A stretch of 23,326 bases of DNA from the IMG/VR virus record IMGVR_UViG_3300037427_000292, positions 1 to 23,326 of that record; one strand, written 5' to 3'. The notes under the pieces are model-generated. The model made no database searches and had not been told where the DNA came from. It saw nothing but the letters and a program-made list of their open reading frames with translations. This DNA comes from a virus. This document shows positions 10,101-18,515 of the stretch, one piece after another. Positions within the stretch are counted from its first letter, which is position 1, and every line of letters begins with the position of its first letter. The position numbers and the translations under genes are program-made.

Positions 10101-13100
10101 ACTGCTGACGTACTTCCATTTGGAAGAACAATTTTGAAGATGGCTTCAGAGGATAGAAAAGCTTTGTTATTAGATAGAGCAGGAAACCTTGATGCTGATA
10201 TTCAAGCTTTAGGGCCAGAGCCTAAGAAACCAAGGCGTTCAAGGAATAAAACACCTGAAGCTATTAAAGCTTTTGATGAAAGAAATCGTATTTACAACGA
10301 ATACTGGAAGAAGAGAAACGCATTAGAAGAACAGAAAGGTCTTATTGATCCTTGGGACGAAGAAATTAATAATGTTAAGGATGAAGATTTAGACAAGCCT
10401 TTATCCATTCTTCCTGAGTTTGCTCGCAAGACTGATCTTGGCAATGGAGTTACATCTAAGCTTAGACAAGAGGTTGCTTTCCTTGCAGAGCTAAGAAAGA
10501 TTGTCAAAGAGGTTGCAGGTGTAGATGTTCAAGTTGAAATTCGTCCAACGCTAGAGGGATACCATGACGCAGGATCTGCTGCTGCGTACGGAACTCAGGA
10601 AGGAACTTTCTTTACAGCCTATGGTCAGTTTGGCCCTAGAGAAATCACAGGAGAACTTGATGATTTAGTTCTTTTGTCGATGGGTTCTAAGGAGTATGGA
10701 AGGTTGTGGAGTCAAAGAGATATGGTAATGGCTGCCTACCATGAATCATTCCATAGAATACAAACTAGATTCTTAACAGCTAGAGAGTTAAGACTTTTAC
10801 AGCGAAACGACAAAGCAATTAGAAAGCTTGCAGCAAGAGTAGTAGACGCACAACTAAAAACAAAAGGCTCAGATTTTGCTCGTCAACTACTAGATGGAAC
10901 AATTTCTAGTGATGAAGCACAGGCTATTGCTTTCTCTGGTTGGTGGCAATTTGGTGATCTTTATAAGCAAGCTACATGGGCAGAGCCATTTAGAAAACTT
11001 GCCGAGATTACTCAGAGAATTGCGAACTTCTTAAAAACAAGAAAGTTCAATACATGGGAAGAGATCTTTGAAGAATCTTTCTACGGAGAAATGTCTCAAA
11101 GACCAGAGCTAAGAGGCCCAGACAAGAAAGCCAACATGAGAGCAAGGCAAGCACAGAAAGGTACAAAGAAATCGCTTACTGCTCCTAATGGCCCAATGAT
11201 GTCGGTTAATAACAACAGTATGCCGCCAGACATGGGTGATGGTGATCCTGACTTTGCAGTGAGATTTGCAAGATTGCTTGAAGATAATAAGGAGAGAATT
11301 GCTAGTGGAGAAATCACAAGAGCACAGTTATGGGCTGAAAATAACTATCAAAAAGTTAGAAGTGAATCAGGTAAATATGTTTACAACTATCAAAGCGAAG
11401 ACCTTTTAGAAGGTATGAACGCCATGACCAGAGCAGAAGCTAGGTCAAGGGCAGAACTTACTGGTGCAACACAGTACCTTACAACTATGGATGGGGTGGA
11501 AGTCCAACGACTTAACCATAAATGGTTTGAAGATAGAGGTGCGGACGGTAGTGGGATTCTTTCAGGACTTAAATCTTTAACCAAAGGATTCCAAGAGTAT
11601 GAAATTGGTGCATTGCATAGAGCGATGGACTTTGCCGACAAGCTTCAACTAAAAGCACAGATTGAGGCAACAAAATGGAAAGATGTAGACGCAGATCCAA
11701 CACTAGACAAGCGTATTCAGTTAGCTCGCTTGGTAACTTCTGCTGATTCAGCAAGAAGGATGCACTTAGCGATTATGAATATCACAAGAAGATGGGGGCA
11801 GCTTGGTCAAGAAATGCAGCTACCTAGAGATATAGATACTTATGAATTACCAGAGATGGCTTGGTTACCTGAAGTTGCTGAAGAGGTAAGTGACGGCCCT
11901 CCTCCAACTGGAAGTGTTGTCGAACAAGCGATTGCAGATGAGCTACGTGTTCCTGCAGGTACTAACCCTGCAATGGAAGAGCTAGCCGACAAGTTCTTAG
12001 GAGTTAGAGAAGCGTTAGAAACAGGAGAAATAGATATAGATGCAACTGTTTCAGCAGATGAAATTGCTGACACGATGTTAATACTAGGAGAATCACCAGG
12101 GTCAGCAGAGAAAACCTTTAACCACCTAAAAGAGCTTGATCCAGCAGAAGCACAAGGTCAATGGATAAAAGGATTACACATGCTGAGAAGTAGCAACTTA
12201 ATTAGTGGTGGTGTGACTGCAACAAAAGCTTCTGTTAACGGAATCTTCAATATGAACTTACTAGCGATAGAGCAAGCTGGTGGATTCCTTATGCAGGGTG
12301 ATTACGAAAGAGCGTTGTACTCGGCACAAATGATTGGAAGCTACTTCAATAACTTAAGAATGGGATTCAGAAATGCTGCTATAGGATTCAAGACAGGTAG
12401 ACCAATAGGAAATTTAGACAGAACAACTATTGATGCTCTTGGCAAAGCTGCTGAAGTTGATGCTCAAGGAGAACTTATAGCTCAAAACAGAAGGACAGGA
12501 TTAACAGTAAATACATTGGACATGGAAGAGAAATTTGCCAAGACGAGCACTGGCAAACTTTTCAATGCTTTATGGCAAGCATTAGGAACACCAGGAATAA
12601 GACTTGCTGTAACTGTTGACTCCTTCAACAGCACAGTAGCTGGATGGAGCTACGAGTTCTTTAGGCACATGCCCAGAGGAATGGAGCTAGCAGTTAACAG
12701 AGGACACAAGAAATACAGTAAGGAAGCATTTGAAGAAGCCTACGCATACGCTCAGAAGAGAGTTGATGGCGCAGTTAAAGATGCAGTTATAGACGGAAAG
12801 AACTTAACTGAAGTCGCATTAGATAGCCCACACGCTCAAGACTTTATGGATGCGGTCAACTTTACCGAGAACATACAAGCGACAATGGAAACAAGGAGTA
12901 TTGAAGATGGTTTTAACAAAGGAAAAGCACAAGGATTAGAAGGTCAAGAGCTACTTGAGTATGCACAGAACTGGGTCAAAGAAGGCGACTGGCTGCAAAA
13001 AGTGGCTCATGGAATGACAAATGACTGGGCTGTAACCCCTGGAAGAATTGGTTCAATCCCAGGAGTTCTTTTAACAGAAGGAGCAAAGATGCCTTTAGGT

Positions 13101-14477
13101 ATTGGCCCTGTTGTTAAATTTGTCCAACCATTTATGAGAGTGCCTACAAATATTCTTAAGGCAGTTGCAAGAAGAACGCCAGCAGCAGTTCTTGTGGATA
13201 CATGGTGGAGAGATATTGCAAGTAGCGACCCAGGTGCTAGGGCAAGAGCGATGGGGCAAGTAGTAATGGGAAGCAGTGCCTTGGCTTTGCTTTGGGGTGC
13301 GAATAATATGGGCAGAATGAGAAGCAACGGAGGAGGGCCGAGAGAATATGCAGCAAGAGAGAAATGGTTAAAAGATAGGCAAATGCCTTACAGCATCCAG
13401 TTCTGGGATGACGATGCAAATTACTGGGGTGCTCCTATATCAATGGCAGCACTAGAACCGTTCTCAACATTATTTGGAGCCTTGGGTGATTACAACGATG
13501 CACAAGCAATGATGACAAATGAAGAAAGAGATGCTTGTGCAGAGTCTTTATGTCTCGACATTATCAGGATGCAAGCAGGTGGCTTGTTAAGTCAGACCTA
13601 CTTCACTGGTATTAGTGAACTTGTCGATGCTGCCTTTGATAAGAATATGGTCACTAGCGGATCGAACAGACAGCAAGCAATGGAAAGGTTCTTGTATAGA
13701 ACAATTTCGACAATGATTCCTTACTCTTCTGCTTTAAGACAAGCAAGGCAGGAAGTAGATCAAACTCCTAGAAGAATTGAGCCTGACACTATAGAGACAG
13801 GGATGATGAGTTATTGGAACGAAACTTGGGCAACTATCAAGAACGGAATCCCTGGCATGTCAGAGGAAAACCCTCCAATACTTGACTGGTCTTCACCTGG
13901 GGCAGAGCCAGTACAAGCACCTCACATCCTGTACTCAAGAGATATGGCTGAAAACTATCCTTGGATGGCAGCCGTTGCTCAGTACACGCCACCTTTCGGA
14001 GCTTTTAAACGAGGCAGGCAAATAGATGATCCCATAACACAGGTCTTGGTTAATCTTCACGGAAAAGGAACAGCGTTCTTAGGGCCAGTTGCAAGCGACT
14101 TCCAACGAAAGGATTTATATTTGTCGCCTTCAGAGTTGAACGAGTACAGACGTATATTTGCAACAACTAAGATTAGCGGCCTTACGTGGAGAGACAGGAT
14201 GATGCAGCTAATAAGTACAGAAAATTGGCAAGCTTTAGGCAGAATGGATGAACAAGAAGGTATAAGCTCTAAGGAACCAAGCAGACAAGCGGCTCAAGTT
14301 CAAAAGTTAATTACTGAGTACAAGAAAGAAGCTAAGAAAAACTTCAAGCTATACACAGCTAAAGGAAGATTGATTGCTGACGAAGAAAAAAAATCAAAAA
14401 AAAGAAAGACTCAAACAGAAGTTATAATGCAAAATAAGAGTACTACGTCAGAATTTAACCAGAAGGTTAACTACTAA
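7155..14477 (+). CDS. gp16: Giant internal core protein (gp16-like) with ParB-like, zincin and LPD38-like domains
   Basis: This 2440-aa protein is the largest in the window; T7 gp16 has 1318 aa. Its position after gp15 and before the tail fibre makes it the ejected core protein. The N-terminus has Ala/Gly-rich hydrophobic stretches (about residues 168-200 and 310-330). Residues about 490-670 resemble the DdrB-type ParB-like domain: VWKNPADGKTYVVNGHNRH, with NGHNRH at 548-553, then ADARRIAATDNIVDGRGTAL. A Lys/Pro-rich linker (about 836-900) follows. Residues about 1100-1300 look like a zincin, with HESFH at 1196-1200 after a short helix, a possible third ligand Glu1254 in DEAQAIAF, and the LTARELRLL segment between them. 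Residues about 1985-2055 (KFVQPFMRVPTNILKAVARR, then a hydrophobic helix) resemble the LPD38 domain of polyvalent proteins. I find no T7-type lytic transglycosylase motif. A 36-base gap without Shine-Dalgarno precedes the ATG. Domain calls are by recalled motif; activity is untested. Confidence 0.9.
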   Translation: MTDEKKEGFTYETRDDGITEVDWEGEVYQPSEFEARDVAAGGGAFNPMKHVPGLSFTETLGEGITHGVAGYIKEGMESGFFSGEAVKAGMDRGSEYIRHDLEKGGLGRSTSKMAFGLGRDVIQQSANRVAGFLDPDRTIADGDVGIFFGEPLAPISMNPVEKFGQHAAGYAALWFSGGGLIKWAAPKALALPGVAKATSKVAPLIQKLTPGAQKILQGASTKAGNLSKIKIGNANIPFTGMPWQQAVLGAGKLYADGLVPGFIYDYTFTEVGPTGQYEELENGMQKWIADNNWTLERITDDTKLSDAYLQTAAVGTLYGGLFNGIFKTPSAYKAFNKYRNFRKLEKQRIEGQKLAQLLDAKNQGDAPIKERLANLTVQEKRRLIAQGIMHPDDFKQGELFSPEKYAELERLDLIVREDAPRAESIIAATPTDAEMVGEAAATGQALQKAAQEGEIDVHTQPDLDLNGEPNTKVSLDQNPGTKPLARQTRMEKTSNLFVDPETYQYKADADPKTGSVGSIDPKTAYNPRLAGYITVWKNPADGKTYVVNGHNRHAKAVQEGIEDQLVWDISDEAATAADARRIAATDNIVDGRGTALDAAKLFRESDLTKEQWLERGVSLRGEIGNVGFGLSQLPEDVYKGVVQGSKDFYKKAALIGQANLGEEVTRDLYKTFKKTPAVTLETIQEAIVVARDAQVGKGDPSLFDFLEDGGKEFKALLADQETNFLKLTRTRVLLKKRLKETIDALKGDLKGADTETAKAKKRAGTKIGPKTPKDLQVAQEVLQRFDLALANPDSEASKVFRKIIEKQGKKKFSLTTAKSVIKEHMEELREALEDSPVFPGDKTPVKPVKSPKAKARVRRASKKVTQEAAKEEAVLGDQRFQAPEVPPKPEPISTAVTKADKKTPISAFLRQAPEEMQGEIAIQRLLDAMNKFNDGFKREGRTSIDTVGDLANLLNVARVATEESVQKALRDVEKIFVFLQQDTADVLPFGRTILKMASEDRKALLLDRAGNLDADIQALGPEPKKPRRSRNKTPEAIKAFDERNRIYNEYWKKRNALEEQKGLIDPWDEEINNVKDEDLDKPLSILPEFARKTDLGNGVTSKLRQEVAFLAELRKIVKEVAGVDVQVEIRPTLEGYHDAGSAAAYGTQEGTFFTAYGQFGPREITGELDDLVLLSMGSKEYGRLWSQRDMVMAAYHESFHRIQTRFLTARELRLLQRNDKAIRKLAARVVDAQLKTKGSDFARQLLDGTISSDEAQAIAFSGWWQFGDLYKQATWAEPFRKLAEITQRIANFLKTRKFNTWEEIFEESFYGEMSQRPELRGPDKKANMRARQAQKGTKKSLTAPNGPMMSVNNNSMPPDMGDGDPDFAVRFARLLEDNKERIASGEITRAQLWAENNYQKVRSESGKYVYNYQSEDLLEGMNAMTRAEARSRAELTGATQYLTTMDGVEVQRLNHKWFEDRGADGSGILSGLKSLTKGFQEYEIGALHRAMDFADKLQLKAQIEATKWKDVDADPTLDKRIQLARLVTSADSARRMHLAIMNITRRWGQLGQEMQLPRDIDTYELPEMAWLPEVAEEVSDGPPPTGSVVEQAIADELRVPAGTNPAMEELADKFLGVREALETGEIDIDATVSADEIADTMLILGESPGSAEKTFNHLKELDPAEAQGQWIKGLHMLRSSNLISGGVTATKASVNGIFNMNLLAIEQAGGFLMQGDYERALYSAQMIGSYFNNLRMGFRNAAIGFKTGRPIGNLDRTTIDALGKAAEVDAQGELIAQNRRTGLTVNTLDMEEKFAKTSTGKLFNALWQALGTPGIRLAVTVDSFNSTVAGWSYEFFRHMPRGMELAVNRGHKKYSKEAFEEAYAYAQKRVDGAVKDAVIDGKNLTEVALDSPHAQDFMDAVNFTENIQATMETRSIEDGFNKGKAQGLEGQELLEYAQNWVKEGDWLQKVAHGMTNDWAVTPGRIGSIPGVLLTEGAKMPLGIGPVVKFVQPFMRVPTNILKAVARRTPAAVLVDTWWRDIASSDPGARARAMGQVVMGSSALALLWGANNMGRMRSNGGGPREYAAREKWLKDRQMPYSIQFWDDDANYWGAPISMAALEPFSTLFGALGDYNDAQAMMTNEERDACAESLCLDIIRMQAGGLLSQTYFTGISELVDAAFDKNMVTSGSNRQQAMERFLYRTISTMIPYSSALRQARQEVDQTPRRIEPDTIETGMMSYWNETWATIKNGIPGMSEENPPILDWSSPGAEPVQAPHILYSRDMAENYPWMAAVAQYTPPFGAFKRGRQIDDPITQVLVNLHGKGTAFLGPVASDFQRKDLYLSPSELNEYRRIFATTKISGLTWRDRMMQLISTENWQALGRMDEQEGISSKEPSRQAAQVQKLITEYKKEAKKNFKLYTAKGRLIADEEKKSKKRKTQTEVIMQNKSTTSEFNQKVNY

Positions 14478-14480
14478 GCC

Positions 14481-17400
14481 ATGAGTTACACACCATTTGC
14501 GTACATAGTAAATTCTTCGTCAGCACAGGGTACTACTGACTTTCAGTTCACCTTCCCTTACATCGAAGAATCACATATTCAGGTTTTCCTCAACTACGCC
14601 GAGATCACTCAAGGGTCAGGAGGTGCCCAGTACCAAGTAATAACCAACGTATCTCCTAAACTGATACGACTTAATACAGGTATAACGTCAGCAAACTTAA
14701 GAGTAGAAATTAGAAGAAACTCATCACTTGCTACACCTCTTGTCGATTATGCAGATGGTTCAACCCTTACTGCTAATGACTTAGATACAAGTGCTTTACA
14801 GAGTTTGTATATAGACCAGGAGCTAAAAGACAACCAAAGCAAAACAGTCAGTGTTAACGAAACCACAGGACTTCCTACTTTAAACAGCCAAAGATTAACC
14901 AATGTTGCTGACCCAACAGCAGCACAGGATGCAGCAACTAAGAACTATATCGACACAAAGCAATTCACTTCTAGTCAGATTCAAGACGGAACACTTGTAA
15001 ATGCAGATGTAAATGCAAGTGCAGCAATAGCCGGAACAAAGATAAGTCCTAATTTTGGTTCTCAGAATATAGTTACGTCAGGAACAGTTGATGGTAGAGA
15101 TGTATCTAACGATGGAATCAAACTAGATAGTATTGAAACTGGTGCTACAGCAGATCAAACAAACGCAGAGATAAGAGCAGCAGTAGAAGCAGCTAGCGAT
15201 TCAAATGTATTTACTGACGCTGATCATTCAAAGCTAAACGCTATAGAAGCCAGTGCGACTGCTGACCAGACGAACGCAGAAATAAGAACAGCAGTTGAGG
15301 CGGCTACTGACTCTAATGTATTCACTGACGCTGACCACAGCAAACTAAACGCTATAGAAGCTAGTGCTACAGCAGATCAAACTAATGCAGAAATTAGAAC
15401 AGCAGTCGAAGCAGCAACAGATTCAAATGTCTTTACAGATGCTGACCACTCTAAGCTAAATGCAATAGAAGCTTCTGCTACAGCAGATCAGACAGCTAGT
15501 GAAATTAAGACATTACTACAATCCGATAAACTAACCAGTTCTGAAATAGCAACAGGTGCATTAGATGGAAGATATTACACAGAAACAGAGTCAGATGCTA
15601 GATACTTCAATATAAGTACTGGTGACACTATTAAAGATGGTGATACCTTTCCAGACAATGACACAACAATAGCTACAACTGCTGCTATCAATGACAGGAT
15701 TATTGATCTTGTTGATGATGTGGGTGGTTTTGTACCAATAGCAAATGAAACATCTTTTCCTAACGCTAACCCTGACGTTAATAACGGGGCTGGAACTCTT
15801 GTATCTATTAAAGCTCTCAGCAGCAACCTCACCTCTAATGGATCTGGAGTTGCAACCATTTCTAACGGCACTGTCGGCAACTCAACAGTCACCATTACTG
15901 GTTTAGCTAATAGCACAACATATGCTGCTAACTTTGGTCTTATTGTAGAAACAACTTCTACATTAAATACTTACGCATTCCATAGACAAGTACCTATAGC
16001 AACAGAAGTTTCAACAGTTGCTGGAAGCATTTCAAATGTTAATACGGTTGCTGGATCTATATCTAATGTCAATACCGTAGCTGGTAATAACTCTAATATT
16101 AATACTGTTGCTGGTGTATCAAGTAACGTCACAACAGTAGCTGGAGTAGCAAGTAATGTTACTACGGTTGCTGGTATATCTAGTGATGTAACAGCAGTAG
16201 CTGGTGATGCAACAGATATTGGAGCCGTTGCTGCTAAAGCTACAGAGATAGGAAGATTAGGTACAGCAGATGCTGTGTCTGATTTAAATACATTAGGTAC
16301 TACAGCTATTGTTAGCGATCTAGATACTTGTGCTACAAACGTATCGAATATAAATACAGCCGCTGGATCAATATCCAATATTAATACAGTAGCTACCAAT
16401 ATCTCTAACGTTAATGACTTTTCTGATAAGTACCGTGTAGCAAGTTCAGCACCAACATCTAGCTTAGATACAGGTGATCTTTACTTTGATACAAGTGCTA
16501 ATGAACTAAAGGTATATAACGGATCAGCATGGCAAGGTGGTGTAACAGCTACTGGTAACTTAGCTGGATTAGGAGCTAATACGTTTACTGGTAATCAGAG
16601 TCTTGGAGATAATAAGAAGGTTATCTTTGGGACTGGTGGGGATTTAGAGATCTACCATGATGGCTCCAACTCATACATAGATGATGCGGGTACAGGTAAT
16701 TTATATCTCAGAGGATCAGCTTCTATTGAATTCAGAAAGGCAGGTGCTACTGAAAAGATGTTATATGCCGAGCCTGATGCAGAGGTACAACTCTATTACG
16801 ACAACAGTAAGAAGCTTGAGACGACGAGTTATGGCGTTTTAATTTCATCGAGACTAAATGCACAAACTATTAGTATTGAAGATTGGAATAGTACCCATGA
16901 AACTGGTGCTATAAAACTGGGGACTGGTAATGATCTCCAGATCTACCATGCTGGTACATATAGCGTTATAACAAATGCAACTGGTGATTTATATATAAAT
17001 AATAGTGCCGATACTATTATTAAACCAGCTAATGATTGTTTCATAAAGCCACAAGGCGGTGAAGATGGAATAAAAGTTATTGGTAACGGAGGCGTAGAAC
17101 TCTATTACGACAACGCTAAGAAGTTAGAGACAAAGAGTAATGGTGTTGAAATTACTGGAAATTGTTGGGCTGATGCTTTTTATCTTGGAGATAATGAAAA
17201 ATCATATTGGGGTACTGGAGATGATCTCCAGCTCTACCATGATGGAAGTAATTCATACATAGATAACAATACGGGAACTTTAAATATACTTTCTGCGGAT
17301 GAGATACGGTTATGGGTTGATGACGATGAATATGCTGTTAAAGCTGTTAATAACGGCTCAGTAGAACTCTATTACGACGGTAGTAAGAAGTTTGCCACAA

Positions 17401-18515
17401 AATCAAATGGAGCGTTTGTTCATGGTGATGCTAATGGAGCTTATTTGGTTCTTGCTGACACTAGTAGTAACTATTGTTATCAACTAATAGGATTTGACGC
17501 TAATGCTTCTGCTGCTGGTGGTCGCTTAGTTCTTGCAGATGCTGATGGCGGTACTGTTCTTGATATGAGACAAGCTGGAAATAATATATTTTGTAAAAAC
17601 AATTTCAATCTAAATGTTGATAATTTAAAGCTTCAATTAGGAGCAGGAGATGATCTCCAGATTTACCATGATGGAACGGACAGTCATATAAAAAACAGTA
17701 CAGGTAACTTATATTTTGAACAAGCTTACTTTAGAGTTAGAAATGCAGCTAATACTGAACACCTTATTACTGCTAATGAAAACGGAGCCGTAGAGCTCTA
17801 TTACGACAACAGTAAGAAGTTTGAGACGACGAGTACAGGAGTAACAATAACTGGTTCTCAAAGTAAATTAGTAGGTGATGTACGTTTTGATAACGGAACA
17901 AATACAGAAAAAGATATTTATTGGGACGAATCAGAAAACAGATTAAATTGGTTTGATGATGTTAAAGCTACATTCGGAAATAGTAATGATCTCCAGATCT
18001 ACCATGATGGCTCAAATAGTTATATTCACGATAATGGTACTGGTCAATTAATAGTTAGATCAGATGGATTCCAAGTTAGAAACTCTGCGGCAACCGAATA
18101 TCATATAGCCTGCAATAATAATGCAGCCGTAGAACTCTATTACGACAACAGTAAGAAGTTAGAGACTAGCTCTACAGGCGTTACGGTAACTGGAACGGTA
18201 TCAGACAGCAAAGGCGATTTAAGAAAGATACCTATCAATACTCAAGGCTCTGCTTATACTCTTGTCGCTGGAGATGCTGGGAAATTTATAAGTGCTAGTG
18301 CAAATATTACATGGGCTGACAGCGTTTTTAGTGCTGGTGATGCTGTAACTATTGTCAATAATAGTAACTCAAATATAACAATTACTAAAGGAAGTAATAT
18401 GTATAATACAGCCGATGGCAATAATGCAAACCGCACTCTAGCAGCAAGAGGAATGGCTACTATCTTATGGGTTTCTGCATCTGCTGCCTACATCTCAGGT
18501 TCGGGGTTAACTTAA
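14481..18515 (+). CDS. gp17: Tail fibre with T7 gp17-type N-terminus and three kinds of internal repeat
   Basis: This 1344-aa protein begins with the T7 tail-fibre anchor domain (residues 1 to about 130: PFAYIVNSSSAQGTTDFQFTFPYI, later DGSTLTANDLDTSALQSLYI), which attaches the fibre to the tail. The shaft follows in order. Residues 222-332 hold three 37-residue repeats plus a partial fourth. Residues 512-591 hold eight 10-residue repeats of the T-V-A-G type, with further copies to about 645. A conserved DLYFDTSANELKVYNGSAW segment lies near residues 665-690. Residues about 719-1235 hold five modules, each with a DLQIYHDG strand and, 45-53 residues later, a (V)ELYYDNSKK strand. The last 100 residues form a compact domain ending VSASAAYISGSGLT, the likely distal part. 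The fibre is presumably trimeric and reads the host surface. Its stop overlaps the next start (TAATG). Confidence 0.96.
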   Translation: MSYTPFAYIVNSSSAQGTTDFQFTFPYIEESHIQVFLNYAEITQGSGGAQYQVITNVSPKLIRLNTGITSANLRVEIRRNSSLATPLVDYADGSTLTANDLDTSALQSLYIDQELKDNQSKTVSVNETTGLPTLNSQRLTNVADPTAAQDAATKNYIDTKQFTSSQIQDGTLVNADVNASAAIAGTKISPNFGSQNIVTSGTVDGRDVSNDGIKLDSIETGATADQTNAEIRAAVEAASDSNVFTDADHSKLNAIEASATADQTNAEIRTAVEAATDSNVFTDADHSKLNAIEASATADQTNAEIRTAVEAATDSNVFTDADHSKLNAIEASATADQTASEIKTLLQSDKLTSSEIATGALDGRYYTETESDARYFNISTGDTIKDGDTFPDNDTTIATTAAINDRIIDLVDDVGGFVPIANETSFPNANPDVNNGAGTLVSIKALSSNLTSNGSGVATISNGTVGNSTVTITGLANSTTYAANFGLIVETTSTLNTYAFHRQVPIATEVSTVAGSISNVNTVAGSISNVNTVAGNNSNINTVAGVSSNVTTVAGVASNVTTVAGISSDVTAVAGDATDIGAVAAKATEIGRLGTADAVSDLNTLGTTAIVSDLDTCATNVSNINTAAGSISNINTVATNISNVNDFSDKYRVASSAPTSSLDTGDLYFDTSANELKVYNGSAWQGGVTATGNLAGLGANTFTGNQSLGDNKKVIFGTGGDLEIYHDGSNSYIDDAGTGNLYLRGSASIEFRKAGATEKMLYAEPDAEVQLYYDNSKKLETTSYGVLISSRLNAQTISIEDWNSTHETGAIKLGTGNDLQIYHAGTYSVITNATGDLYINNSADTIIKPANDCFIKPQGGEDGIKVIGNGGVELYYDNAKKLETKSNGVEITGNCWADAFYLGDNEKSYWGTGDDLQLYHDGSNSYIDNNTGTLNILSADEIRLWVDDDEYAVKAVNNGSVELYYDGSKKFATKSNGAFVHGDANGAYLVLADTSSNYCYQLIGFDANASAAGGRLVLADADGGTVLDMRQAGNNIFCKNNFNLNVDNLKLQLGAGDDLQIYHDGTDSHIKNSTGNLYFEQAYFRVRNAANTEHLITANENGAVELYYDNSKKFETTSTGVTITGSQSKLVGDVRFDNGTNTEKDIYWDESENRLNWFDDVKATFGNSNDLQIYHDGSNSYIHDNGTGQLIVRSDGFQVRNSAATEYHIACNNNAAVELYYDNSKKLETSSTGVTVTGTVSDSKGDLRKIPINTQGSAYTLVAGDAGKFISASANITWADSVFSAGDAVTIVNNSNSNITITKGSNMYNTADGNNANRTLAARGMATILWVSASAAYISGSGLT
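15144..15515 (+). repeat. Three tandem 111-bp repeats plus partial fourth in the fibre gene
   Basis: Units start at 15144, 15255 and 15366, with a partial fourth from 15477. Each encodes 37 residues beginning ATADQTNAEIR and ending KLNAIEAS. Units 2 and 3 encode identical protein, yet 24 of 37 codons differ by synonymous changes, by my hand alignment. Unit 1 differs from them at two residues (RAAVEAAS instead of RTAVEAAT). This is probably a repeated segment of the trimeric shaft. Confidence 0.95.
16014..16253 (+). repeat. Eight 30-bp repeats encoding 10-residue T-V-A-G units
   Basis: Units start every 30 bases from 16014 to 16224. Each encodes a variant of TVAGSISNVN, with V/I at position 9 and small or polar residues elsewhere. 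Scattered further copies occur around 16332-16418. The units are diverged at the DNA level and lie in frame inside the fibre gene, so this is a protein shaft repeat, not a CRISPR-like array. Confidence 0.93.
16636..18180 (+). repeat. Five fibre modules with two DNA-conserved blocks each
   Basis: Five modules repeat a YHDG-type strand (YHAG in module 2) at residues 725, 822, 919, 1062 and 1174 and a YYDN/YYDG strand at residues 772, 875, 964, 1107 and 1220. The DNA for these strands is nearly invariant. The 24 bases at 16791-16814, 17796-17819 and 18135-18158, from the codon before YY through SKK, are identical; the copies at 17100 and 17367 differ by only a few bases. The sequence between blocks is strongly diverged in both DNA and protein. 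Confidence 0.93.

Noticed and set aside
9311-10507. Several long minus-strand frames opposite the gp16 gene
   Set aside because: They are Ser/Leu-rich antisense shadows of Lys/Glu-rich coding sequence, with no supporting motifs.
14386-14403. Two A8 tracts near the end of the gp16 gene, matching an A-AAA-AAA slippery site
   Set aside because: A -1 shift would end after about 16 more codons, giving a C-terminus only slightly shorter than normal; no downstream structure is evident, and Lys-rich coding explains the tracts.
16014-16253. Eight evenly spaced 30-bp repeats that could suggest a CRISPR-like or iteron array
   Set aside because: They are in frame with the fibre gene, diverged at synonymous positions, have no spacers, and encode a regular 10-residue protein repeat.
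15971-16399. 142-codon open frame on the minus strand, Val/Ala/Thr-rich
   Set aside because: It is the antisense shadow of the 10-residue fibre repeats; no ribosome binding site or gene-like composition.
15120-18515. Diversity-generating retroelement variable region in the fibre
   Set aside because: There is no reverse transcriptase and no template repeat in the window, and the differences between repeats are not confined to adenines.
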